This document shows, one piece after another, positions 1 to 5,371 of a stretch of 5,371 nucleotides of DNA. The DNA comes from JAIBAI01 sp044238875. GTDB taxonomy: Bacteria; Bacteroidota; Bacteroidia; M30B66. The stretch spans positions 1 to 5,371 of the forward strand of contig JBIICM010000172.1 in the NCBI GenBank assembly GCA_044238875.1, read 5' to 3'. A program made the translations under genes and the position numbers. The stretch's first letter is position 1. Each line of letters starts with the position of its first letter. Below the pieces are notes generated by a model that was not told where the DNA came from, did no database searches, and was given only the letters and a program-made list of their open reading frames with translations.

Positions 1-2157
1 CCTGATTTGTTAAAAGCACTGATCAGTAGCGAAGATTCTAAGTGTAAGGATAGAGCTGACGGAAACGCAAGGGCTTTGGTTACCGGAGGTTCGCTTCCAT
101 ACAGGTTTATCTGGAATGGCCAGATGGGTAGCGAACTGAAAAACGGATTGTCAGCAGGTGATCAAACGCTTGAAATAATTGATGCAGCCGGATGCAGTCT
201 ATTGAAAACCTTCCGGATTAACGAACCGTTGCCACTGGATGTGGCAGCGATCATAACACATCCCCGCTGCGGCATGATCAACGGCACGCTTGAAACCGAG
301 GTCAGTGGTGGCACAGCACCTTATCGCTATAACTGGAGTAATGGGGCTTCTACAGCTGATGTTTCTGATCTGACGCCAGGTCAGTATCAACTGAATGTGC
401 AGGATGCGCAGGGTTGTTCAATTGCTAAAGTGTTTACCCTCCTTGATTCTGGTGCGCCTCTGTTAAAAAATGTTTTAAAGAAAGCCATTACATGTTTTGG
501 GGCGTCAAATGGGGCCATTAAACTGGAAGGTACAGGCGGAACAGGTCCGCTTTCAATTCGCTGGAATGATCAGGTAATTAACTCTTTTGAGCGAAATACG
601 CTGCAACCCGGAATTTATACTGCCATTCTGAAAGACTCCATCGGATGTGCCGACACCCTTTCTGTAGAAATTACCCAACCATTGCCGCTGCAACTTGATT
701 TGGAAATCCGCAATGTGAGGTGTGCCGGTGGCAACGATGGTATGCTCAACGGACTTGTTAGCGGCGGCACCGGGCCTTATCTGTATAAATGGTCTGATGG
801 AAGCACAGGACAATCTCAATTGAATGGGATCAGCGCCGGAAACTGGTCTTTGTATGTAACAGATGCCAACGGTTGCGATATCAGCAAACAAGTTGTGGTA
901 AACCAGCCTGAGCCCCTTAAGATTGAAATTGAATCGAAGCCGGCTCGCTGCTTTAGCCATAATGACGGGAATGCGCTGACTACTGCAAGCGGAGGGGTGC
1001 CCCCCTATACATACCGTTGGAGCAACGGTGCTTCAGGCGCAAAAGCAGATTCGCTTTTCGCCGGTATTTATCAGGTATTTGTTGCTGATTCGAATAACTG
1101 CGAAATCAGCGGAAAGGCAATTGTAAAGCAACCAGAAAGATTAACCGGCCAGATAACCAGTAAAACAGCCATTTGTAAGGGCGACTCAGTTGTTCTTAGT
1201 GTTTTTGGTAACGGCGGCGTTCCGCCCTATACTTTCAGATGGATGAATGGTATGCGTGCAGAGAAATTTATGGATATACCACTCAGTGATTTCATTTATA
1301 CTGCTGGTATTACCGATGCAAACGGATGCCTTGACTCGCTCAGTAAAACAGTAAAAGTGATGGACTTACCGATAGCAGATCTGACATCTGAAAAACAGGC
1401 CATCTGCTCCGGCGAATGTGTTCAGTTATCAGCCACTTATTTTAAAAATCAGTCCTATAAATGGCAAGATCAATTTGGCAACATCCGCAATGGATTTAAT
1501 GCTAATTTTTGCTACGAAAATGAGGGGGCGGTTGATTTTTCACTTACCGTAGTGAATGAAAACCAATGCCATACCACCCTTAAACTTACGGATGAAGTGT
1601 TAGTAAACCCGCTACCGGTAGCCGGATTTGAGCCCCACAAAAATAAAGTGCCGCTACTGGATGCTCTGATTCATTTTGAAAATACCAGCACAGGAGGTAA
1701 AACCTATAGCTGGGATTTCGACAGCCGCAGTGAGGGTATGGACACTGATAAAAAAGACCCCTTTTTTCAGTACAATCAACCCGGGCAATATCCGGTAACA
1801 CTTAAGGTTACCAACGAATTTGGCTGTTCAGCAACAGCTACCCGTTTTATTGATATTCTGGAAGACTTTGCGGTGTATGTACCCAACACCTTTACACCCA
1901 ATCGTGATGGCCATAATGAAGTATTCAAGGCAGATGGAATTGGCATCGCTGACGAAAACTTTCAGCTGATTATCTTCAATAAATTGGGAGAAAAAGTTTT
2001 TGAATCTCAAAGCAGATTTATTGGATGGGATGGCTTATCTAATGGCAGACAGGGCGCTCGTGATGCCACTGAAGGTGTTTACGTCTGGCAAATTTACCTG
2101 CAGGATTTCAGGGGAGAGCTGCATAAAATGAGCGGAACGGTTACGCTCGTGAGGTAA
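1..2157 (+). CDS. T9SS-secreted SprB-repeat/PKD protein with CHU_C sorting domain (5' partial)
   Basis: This is the C-terminal 718 residues of a large secreted protein. The frame is open from base 1 and ends at TAA 2155-2157. A TTG at base 7 is an internal Leu codon, because the first codons (Pro-Asp-Leu-Leu) fit the end of one SprB repeat and the start of the next. Domains, numbered from the first codon in the window: SprB-type repeats at 2-76, 77-151, 152-227, 228-303 and 304-378; a SprB/Ig-like hybrid at 379-455; a PKD-like module with CxGxC and FCY motifs at 456-537; a PKD domain with YSWDFD at 538-622; and a CHU_C domain (PNTFTPNRDG, IIFNKLGEKVFES, GWDG, GVYVWQI) at 623-718. CHU_C is the type B T9SS signal (TIGR04131/PF13585), so export to the cell surface is expected. 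SprB itself is a gliding adhesin, but these repeats also occur in non-gliding bacteria, so an adhesive role is inference. No catalytic domain is visible. The signal peptide and promoter lie outside the window. The gene converges on the RNA methyltransferase gene. Confidence 0.93.
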   Translation, partial: PDLLKALISSEDSKCKDRADGNARALVTGGSLPYRFIWNGQMGSELKNGLSAGDQTLEIIDAAGCSLLKTFRINEPLPLDVAAIITHPRCGMINGTLETEVSGGTAPYRYNWSNGASTADVSDLTPGQYQLNVQDAQGCSIAKVFTLLDSGAPLLKNVLKKAITCFGASNGAIKLEGTGGTGPLSIRWNDQVINSFERNTLQPGIYTAILKDSIGCADTLSVEITQPLPLQLDLEIRNVRCAGGNDGMLNGLVSGGTGPYLYKWSDGSTGQSQLNGISAGNWSLYVTDANGCDISKQVVVNQPEPLKIEIESKPARCFSHNDGNALTTASGGVPPYTYRWSNGASGAKADSLFAGIYQVFVADSNNCEISGKAIVKQPERLTGQITSKTAICKGDSVVLSVFGNGGVPPYTFRWMNGMRAEKFMDIPLSDFIYTAGITDANGCLDSLSKTVKVMDLPIADLTSEKQAICSGECVQLSATYFKNQSYKWQDQFGNIRNGFNANFCYENEGAVDFSLTVVNENQCHTTLKLTDEVLVNPLPVAGFEPHKNKVPLLDALIHFENTSTGGKTYSWDFDSRSEGMDTDKKDPFFQYNQPGQYPVTLKVTNEFGCSATATRFIDILEDFAVYVPNTFTPNRDGHNEVFKADGIGIADENFQLIIFNKLGEKVFESQSRFIGWDGLSNGRQGARDATEGVYVWQIYLQDFRGELHKMSGTVTLVR
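4..1365 (+). repeat. Array of SprB-type repeats, period 75-77 codons
   Basis: Six consecutive modules start at 4, 229, 454, 682, 910 and 1135. Each is 75-77 codons long. The typical module runs: two-residue linker after Gln-Pro, a first Cys near residue 14, an Asn/Asp-Gly turn, Gly-Gly-x-x-Pro-Tyr, a Trp-(Ser/Asn)-(Asn/Asp)-Gly strand, a Gly-x-(Tyr/Trp) turn, then Asp-x-x-Gly-Cys near residue 64. This is the SprB repeat (PF13573) of Bacteroidota surface proteins. The third copy has Gly-Pro-Leu instead of Gly-Pro-Tyr, and the sixth is a hybrid whose first half reads like an Ig-like domain. The Cys pair in each module suggests a disulfide formed after export. The repeats are diverged at DNA level, so recent tandem amplification is unlikely. 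The phase at base 1 implies that the array continues to the left. Confidence 0.85.
1867..2154 (+). other. CHU_C type B T9SS C-terminal sorting domain of the left-hand gene
   Basis: The last 96 residues carry the family pattern: a hydrophobic strand leading into PNTFTPN, then Asp-Gly-His-Asn-Glu, a beta-strand plus Phe-Asn-Lys-Leu-Gly-Glu turn, a Gly-Trp-Asp-Gly turn, Gly-Val-Tyr-Val-Trp, and a final Val-Thr-Leu-Val-Arg. Two departures are visible. The usual Asn-Gly-Asp-Gly reads Asn-Arg-Asp-Gly, and there is a longer charged loop (Arg-Gln-Gly-Ala-Arg-Asp-Ala-Thr-Glu) between the Asn-Gly after WDG and the GVYVW strand. The domain ends at the stop codon, as expected for a terminal export signal. 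Confidence 0.9.
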
Positions 2158-2166
2158 TTTCACCTA

Positions 2167-2733
2167 TTAAATCTGCATCTTTCTTTGCATCAGCTGATAC
2201 AAAACAATACCTGCGCTTACAGATACATTGAAAGAATGTTTAGTTCCGTATTGAGGTATCTCAACGGAAAGATCCGCCAGTGGCAGCAACGCATCAGAAA
2301 CACCATTGATTTCGTTGCCGAAAACCAGCGCCAGAGGCTCTCCCCTGTAATCAAAACCTGCAAGGTCGATACTTTGGTTGGTCTGCTCAACCAGCACAAT
2401 TTTATAGCCCTCCGCCCTCGATTCAAGCAAAGCATCGGCAGTATGCTCAAAGTAACGCCACTTTACCGATTCGGTGGCACCAAGGGCTGATTTATGGATC
2501 TCCCGATTGGGAGGGGTAGCACAGATGCCGCACAATAAAATCTCCTCTGCCATAAATGCATCTGCCGTGCGAAACACAGAGCCGATATTGTGCTGACTGC
2601 GCAGGTTATCCAATACAATCCGCACCTTCCATTTCTGCGTATGATGAAAGTCGCTTTTACTCAGTCGGTTCAACTCGGCCATGCTGAGTTTTCTGAGTGC
2701 TTCACGTTCATGTTTTTTTTGTGCTTCTTCCAT
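2167..2733 (-). CDS. TrmH-family (SpoU/SPOUT) RNA methyltransferase
   Basis: The gene encodes a 188-residue cytoplasmic enzyme expected to transfer a methyl group from S-adenosylmethionine to RNA, probably a 2'-O-ribose site in tRNA or rRNA. All three SPOUT trefoil-knot motifs are present: motif 1 at 49-57 (NIGSVFRTA, with the conserved Asn49 and candidate catalytic Arg55), motif 2 at 137-145 (VFGNEINGV), and motif 3 at 159-176 (IPQYGTKHSFNVSVSAGI). The length suits the small single-domain TrmH-like proteins common in Bacteroidota. From memory, these begin with a Met-Arg-Lys-Leu-x-Met-x-Glu-Leu-Asn-Arg segment, here at 14-23, so about 13 residues form an N-terminal extension. ATG at 2731-2733 is chosen because starting at Met18 would remove the conserved Arg-Lys-Leu. 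The stop is TAA at 2167-2169. The exact RNA target cannot be read from sequence, so no gene symbol is given. The gene runs in the same direction as the CHU_C gene upstream of it, but it has its own candidate promoter and no functional link is apparent. Confidence 0.95.
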   Translation of the reverse strand: MEEAQKKHEREALRKLSMAELNRLSKSDFHHTQKWKVRIVLDNLRSQHNIGSVFRTADAFMAEEILLCGICATPPNREIHKSALGATESVKWRYFEHTADALLESRAEGYKIVLVEQTNQSIDLAGFDYRGEPLALVFGNEINGVSDALLPLADLSVEIPQYGTKHSFNVSVSAGIVLYQLMQRKMQI

Positions 2734-2751
2734 TGATTAGTGCATCTCGGA

Positions 2752-2759
2752 CAAAATTA
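2752..2759 (-). promoter_or_regulatory. Candidate Bacteroidota -7 promoter element for the RNA methyltransferase
   Basis: On the minus strand these bases read TAATTTTG, which fits the Bacteroidota primary sigma-factor -7 consensus TAnnTTTG. The element ends 18 bases before the ATG, which would give a very short leader. I see no TTTG-like -33 element at the expected distance upstream and no purine-rich ribosome-binding site. Lack of a Shine-Dalgarno sequence is common in this phylum. The call rests on one 8-base match in an AT-rich gap, so it is tentative. Confidence 0.4.
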
Positions 2760-2798
2760 TAGAGAATAGCTCCCATTTATGAGGTCAGATAGTTTGTA

Positions 2799-2825
2799 TA
2801 ATGCTCCCTCTACTCTGAAGCATTA
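2799..2825 (-). terminator. Intergenic hairpin, possible 3' end structure of the right-hand CHU_C gene
   Basis: Inverted arms at 2799-2807 and 2817-2825 pair over 9 positions on the minus-strand transcript (TAATGCTTC with GGAGCATTA, one G-U pair) around a 9-base loop. The hairpin starts 18 bases after the TAG stop of the right-hand CHU_C gene and lies upstream of the candidate methyltransferase promoter, which is where a transcript end would be expected. No U-tract follows on either strand, so it is not a classical intrinsic terminator. It may instead protect an mRNA 3' end, or be chance in AT-rich DNA. Confidence 0.35.
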
Positions 2826-2843
2826 AATTGAAGTCTTTTGCAG

Positions 2844-5371
2844 CTATTTTATAAGCAGCAACCGCCCCAACCTTTTGATGCCCCTGTCGAGAAAATCTCT
2901 TGCCTGTAAACGATACACGTAAATCCCCTCCTCTATTTCCGCATTTTGGAACATACCATCCCAGCCCGATTTCAGACCGTCGAACTGAGCAACCTCATCG
3001 CCCCATCGGTTATAAATAAGAACATTGATTTCTTTCAGTCCCGTAGAATAAATCCGGAAAACATCATTGGTATTGTCACCGTTCGGACTGAACGTGTTAG
3101 GAATGTAAAGTGAAACAAAGTCAGAAAAAATACGGATGATCCTGCTGATACTGTCGCTGCATCCTGTTGTATTACTTACAATAAGTGTCAGTTTGTATTC
3201 CCCTTCCTCTTCAAAGGACAACGTATTGTCAATATCCTGAAGGCTAACCGGAACCCCGTTCAGGTACCAGGATCGGCTGGTTGCATTGATGCTCGTTTCA
3301 GTCACAACAATGTCAATCGGTGCGGATCCGCCGGGCGCACTTAAGGTAAATGAAGCGGTTACAGATCTGTCGATTACCTGTACACTATCGCTGGCAACAT
3401 TACAAAAACCTTCAACCCTAACGCGATACAGTCCGGATTGAGCAACCTCTATTGAACTTCCTGTTGATCCGTTTGACCAGATATTTCCTGCCGTTCTGTT
3501 TGAGCGAAGCGTTATGGATGCATTCCGGCATAAGGTAAGCGGCCCTTCCGGATCAATCTGCACCGAAACCTGTAATTCTTTTTTCAGGTTGACCTTAACT
3601 GAACTGCTGCGGCAGTTACCAGACACCGCTATCAAATAGAGTGCAGGTGGGCTGTTCGACGGAGGTGTAAAGGTATTGCCTCTGAAAAGTTCGTTCTGAA
3701 GGGTGGCATCCCCAAACCAGATAACACCTGTACCAGCGGCTGTGATAGCTGGTATTTCAGTGCCCTCACAATACCGAACGGTATCCTGTACCACCGGAAT
3801 TGCAGGAGCAGGCTGGAACTGAACATTTACCGCGGTGGCATTGCTTCGGCAACCGGCCAGTATCTGCACCACATAATAGGTAGCACTTTGTGCAACAGGT
3901 GTAAAAGATTTACCGGTACCGGCCAAATCCGTCAATCCCTGATCGCGGTACCATTCAACAACAGCGCCGCTCAAAGCTGTAACTTGCAGGGGCTCAGGCG
4001 GTTCATTGCAATAGATGGTTCTGCCGTTTATGGGCCCGGGCGGAGCAGGCACCTGGTTCACGATAATACTTTGCGTGCTTACGGTCTGGCAGGCGCCTGA
4101 GCCTATGGTGTAGGTCACCGGTATGCTGCCGTTCAGTCCTGTTGGTTTGAACGTGTTGCCACTTACCCCTTGCCCCGACCATGCACCACCTGAATTGCCC
4201 GTAATAAAAATGTTCAGATCAATCGCAGGTGCATTTTCACACAAAGGTCCAGGCTGCGTCCAGGCTGCGCTCAGCGAGGGAGTTATCAAAATCTGCAGCG
4301 TCTGGCTGGCAGAGCAGGCTCCGGCCCCTGCCGTATAGGTCACTGAAATGGAGCCGTTTAGTCCGGCAGGATTAAACATTGAACCTGACACCCCTGTGCC
4401 CGACCATGTGCCGCCGGCTGTGCCAGTAACATAATTGTTCAGGTTCAGCGGAGGTACATCACTACATAATACACCAGGATTAGTCCAGGAAGCATTACCT
4501 GAAGCCTGCACATTAATGTTCTGCGTTTTTTCGACCGTGCAGTTGAGGGGGCCTACCTTGTAAGTGATACTGATGGCTCCGCTAAGTCCGGCCGGATTGA
4601 ATGTGCTTCCGCTTACCCCCTGCCCTGACCAGGTACCTCCAGTTGTTCCTGTAATAAAGTTGTTTAGGTCAAATGCCCCACTGCCCGAGCAAACAGGGGG
4701 TGGAACATCCCAGTTGGCGCTGAGTGGGGTAATGGGTGCTATACAGCCCTGATTGGTATAGCTTGGCACTCCGCCGGGGGTAAAAATCACCGAAGCCCCA
4801 TCCCCTATTTTAGGTCCTACCGGAGGCCCTTCACCAATATTTCCGGCCTGATCTACTAATTTGCTGCGGTCGTAAGTAACCTGATCGGTGCAGCCTGTTT
4901 GAAAACGCATGGTTAGGGTGCGTAATCCCGGACTTAAATTATAATTGGCAAAATGGCCGTCCGTTTCAGCACCACATTGAAAAATCATATAAATGGTTTC
5001 CTGCAATCCTTCAAATGAATTGAACGAAACATCCATATTGGCGCTGGTTACAATAATCACCTTGCTGTTGGGTGGCAAAATGCCCCCGGTAGGTTCCAAA
5101 ATCCGGCCGGTAGCGCAGGAGCCGATGGAGGCGTTGAGCTGAGCTACCACGGCAGCAGTAGTTGAATTGCGGCATACACCTTGCCAGGGATTTGATGTAT
5201 TGGGCCAGTTTATTACAAGGTCGCTGGTATTCAATGAATTTGGCCCCACAATAAAACGAACCATTTCATTCAAGCCCTCCCTGTTTGGAGTTGCAGGGGC
5301 ACAGGCATCAACTAAAATTTGCTCAATCTCAAAACAGGAATTGGTTGTTTGGGCCTTAATACCGAAAGGTA
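2844..5371 (-). CDS. T9SS-secreted multidomain Ig-like/PKD protein with CHU_C sorting domain (5' partial)
   Basis: The frame is open from the right edge to TAG at 2844-2846, giving 841 residues. A TTG at 5271-5273 is an internal Leu: 32 further codons upstream are in frame and contain conserved sequence. Domains from the first full codon: Ile-Lys-Ala-Gln at 4-7, probably the end of a signal peptide cleaved after Ala6; an N-terminal domain at about 12-216, opening with CFEIEQILVDAC, an opening I recognise from other Bacteroidota CHU_C proteins and which may have a lamin-tail-like fold; three 75-residue repeats at 217-441; Ig-like modules at 442-521, 522-598 and 599-667, each with two Cys; a PKD-like domain at 668-750; and CHU_C at 751-841. 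Sec export followed by T9SS secretion is expected. All modules are beta-rich and no enzyme motif is seen, so a surface, adhesive or matrix role is inference. Probably only 10-25 N-terminal residues are missing. A hairpin follows the stop, and the methyltransferase gene begins 110 bases downstream. Confidence 0.93.
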   Translation of the reverse strand, partial: PFGIKAQTTNSCFEIEQILVDACAPATPNREGLNEMVRFIVGPNSLNTSDLVINWPNTSNPWQGVCRNSTTAAVVAQLNASIGSCATGRILEPTGGILPPNSKVIIVTSANMDVSFNSFEGLQETIYMIFQCGAETDGHFANYNLSPGLRTLTMRFQTGCTDQVTYDRSKLVDQAGNIGEGPPVGPKIGDGASVIFTPGGVPSYTNQGCIAPITPLSANWDVPPPVCSGSGAFDLNNFITGTTGGTWSGQGVSGSTFNPAGLSGAISITYKVGPLNCTVEKTQNINVQASGNASWTNPGVLCSDVPPLNLNNYVTGTAGGTWSGTGVSGSMFNPAGLNGSISVTYTAGAGACSASQTLQILITPSLSAAWTQPGPLCENAPAIDLNIFITGNSGGAWSGQGVSGNTFKPTGLNGSIPVTYTIGSGACQTVSTQSIIVNQVPAPPGPINGRTIYCNEPPEPLQVTALSGAVVEWYRDQGLTDLAGTGKSFTPVAQSATYYVVQILAGCRSNATAVNVQFQPAPAIPVVQDTVRYCEGTEIPAITAAGTGVIWFGDATLQNELFRGNTFTPPSNSPPALYLIAVSGNCRSSSVKVNLKKELQVSVQIDPEGPLTLCRNASITLRSNRTAGNIWSNGSTGSSIEVAQSGLYRVRVEGFCNVASDSVQVIDRSVTASFTLSAPGGSAPIDIVVTETSINATSRSWYLNGVPVSLQDIDNTLSFEEEGEYKLTLIVSNTTGCSDSISRIIRIFSDFVSLYIPNTFSPNGDNTNDVFRIYSTGLKEINVLIYNRWGDEVAQFDGLKSGWDGMFQNAEIEEGIYVYRLQARDFLDRGIKRLGRLLLIK
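2847..3119 (-). other. CHU_C type B T9SS C-terminal sorting domain of the right-hand gene
   Basis: The last 91 residues follow the family pattern: LYIPNTFSPNGD, Asn-Asp-Val-Phe, a strand ending in Ile-Tyr-Asn-Arg-Trp-Gly, Gly-Trp-Asp-Gly, Glu-Gly-Ile-Tyr-Val-Tyr, and a final basic and hydrophobic strand (Arg-Leu-Gly-Arg-Leu-Leu-Leu-Ile-Lys). It keeps the canonical NRWG turn that the left-hand gene has changed to NKLG. It reads Asn-Gly-Asp-Asn where the left-hand gene has Asn-Arg-Asp-Gly. The two domains are homologous in protein but clearly diverged in DNA. Confidence 0.92.
4047..4721 (-). repeat. Three tandem 75-codon repeats (GGxWSGxGVSG module)
   Basis: Three copies occupy 4497-4721, 4272-4496 and 4047-4271 in order of translation. 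Each is exactly 225 bases with no insertion or deletion. Positions invariant in all three copies include Trp4, Cys11, Leu19-Asn20, Thr24-Gly25, Gly28-Gly29, Trp31-Ser-Gly33, Gly35-Val-Ser-Gly38, Phe41, Pro43, Gly45-Leu46, Gly48, Ile50, Thr53-Tyr54, Gly57 and Cys61. The two Cys, 50 residues apart, probably form a disulfide. The module, Gly-Gly-x-Trp-Ser-Gly followed by Phe-x-Pro and a Thr-Tyr strand ending at Cys, recurs in Bacteroidota surface proteins. The DNA copies differ at many third positions, so the duplication is old and the spacing appears to be under selection. Confidence 0.9.

Larger units (their letters stand above)
2734..2843. other. Intergenic gap between the right-hand CHU_C gene and the RNA methyltransferase
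   Basis: This 110-base AT-rich gap is the only substantial non-coding stretch in the window. It holds the hairpin at 2799-2825 and the TAnnTTTG-like element at 2752-2759. I see no small gene, tRNA or riboswitch in it. Its length argues for separate transcription of the two same-strand genes rather than tight coupling. Confidence 0.6.

Noticed and set aside
553..960. Open frame of 135 codons on the minus strand inside the left-hand repeat gene
   Set aside because: It is antisense to a clear SprB array, has no recognisable domain, and arises from the base composition of the repeats.
995..1006. GGGG/CCCCCC run in the fifth SprB repeat as a phase-variation tract
   Set aside because: The C run is only six bases, encodes the conserved Gly-Gly-Val-Pro-Pro-Tyr turn, and is too short for strong slippage.
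2189..2198. Perfect 10-base palindrome ATCAGCTGAT as an operator or terminator
   Set aside because: It lies inside the methyltransferase coding region, has no loop or U-tract, and is short enough to occur by chance.
2185..2490. Open frame of 101 codons on the plus strand across the methyltransferase gene
   Set aside because: The opposite strand encodes all three SPOUT motifs in one frame; this product resembles nothing and is a shadow.
2712..2720. Run of T on the plus strand as a terminator tail for the left-hand gene
   Set aside because: It is more than 550 bases past that gene's stop, has no stem before it, and is the A-tract of the methyltransferase coding strand.
4047..4721. Regular 225-base periodicity as a possible CRISPR or non-coding satellite
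   Set aside because: The period is a whole number of codons, conservation is at protein level, and there are no short identical repeats with spacers.

Overview
The window looks like chromosomal DNA from a Bacteroidota bacterium that has a type IX secretion system (T9SS). Two long genes end in the 'gliding motility-associated' CHU_C C-terminal domain, the type B T9SS sorting signal found almost only in that phylum. The small gene between them is a SPOUT RNA methyltransferase of a form I recognise from Bacteroidota. Its upstream region carries a TAnnTTTG-like -7 promoter element and no evident Shine-Dalgarno sequence, both typical of the phylum. I cannot assign a genus.

Layout. Positions 1-2157 (+) hold the 3' part of a large secreted repeat protein: five SprB-type repeats, one SprB/Ig-like hybrid module, a PKD-like module, a PKD domain and a CHU_C domain. 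Its start lies left of the window. Nine bases later comes the stop codon of a convergent TrmH-family RNA methyltransferase, 2167-2733 (-). An intergenic stretch of 110 bases (2734-2843) holds a hairpin and a candidate promoter. Positions 2844-5371 (-) hold almost all of a second secreted protein: the end of a signal peptide at the window edge, an N-terminal domain of about 200 residues, three tandem 75-residue repeats, three Ig-like modules, a PKD-like domain and a CHU_C domain. Only its extreme N-terminus is missing.

How the genes relate. Both large proteins should cross the inner membrane by Sec and the outer membrane by the T9SS, then be attached to the surface or released. Their modular Cys-paired beta-domains suggest adhesin or surface-filament roles, but no enzymatic domain is visible and the ligand is unknown. 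The methyltransferase is a cytoplasmic RNA-modification gene with no obvious functional link to its neighbours. No SprF/PorP partner gene is present, and there are no mobile elements, CRISPR arrays, tRNA genes or rRNA genes. I see no strong case for a wholly new system. The most interesting points are the indel-free 75-residue repeat array, the hybrid repeat module and the convergent arrangement around the methyltransferase.
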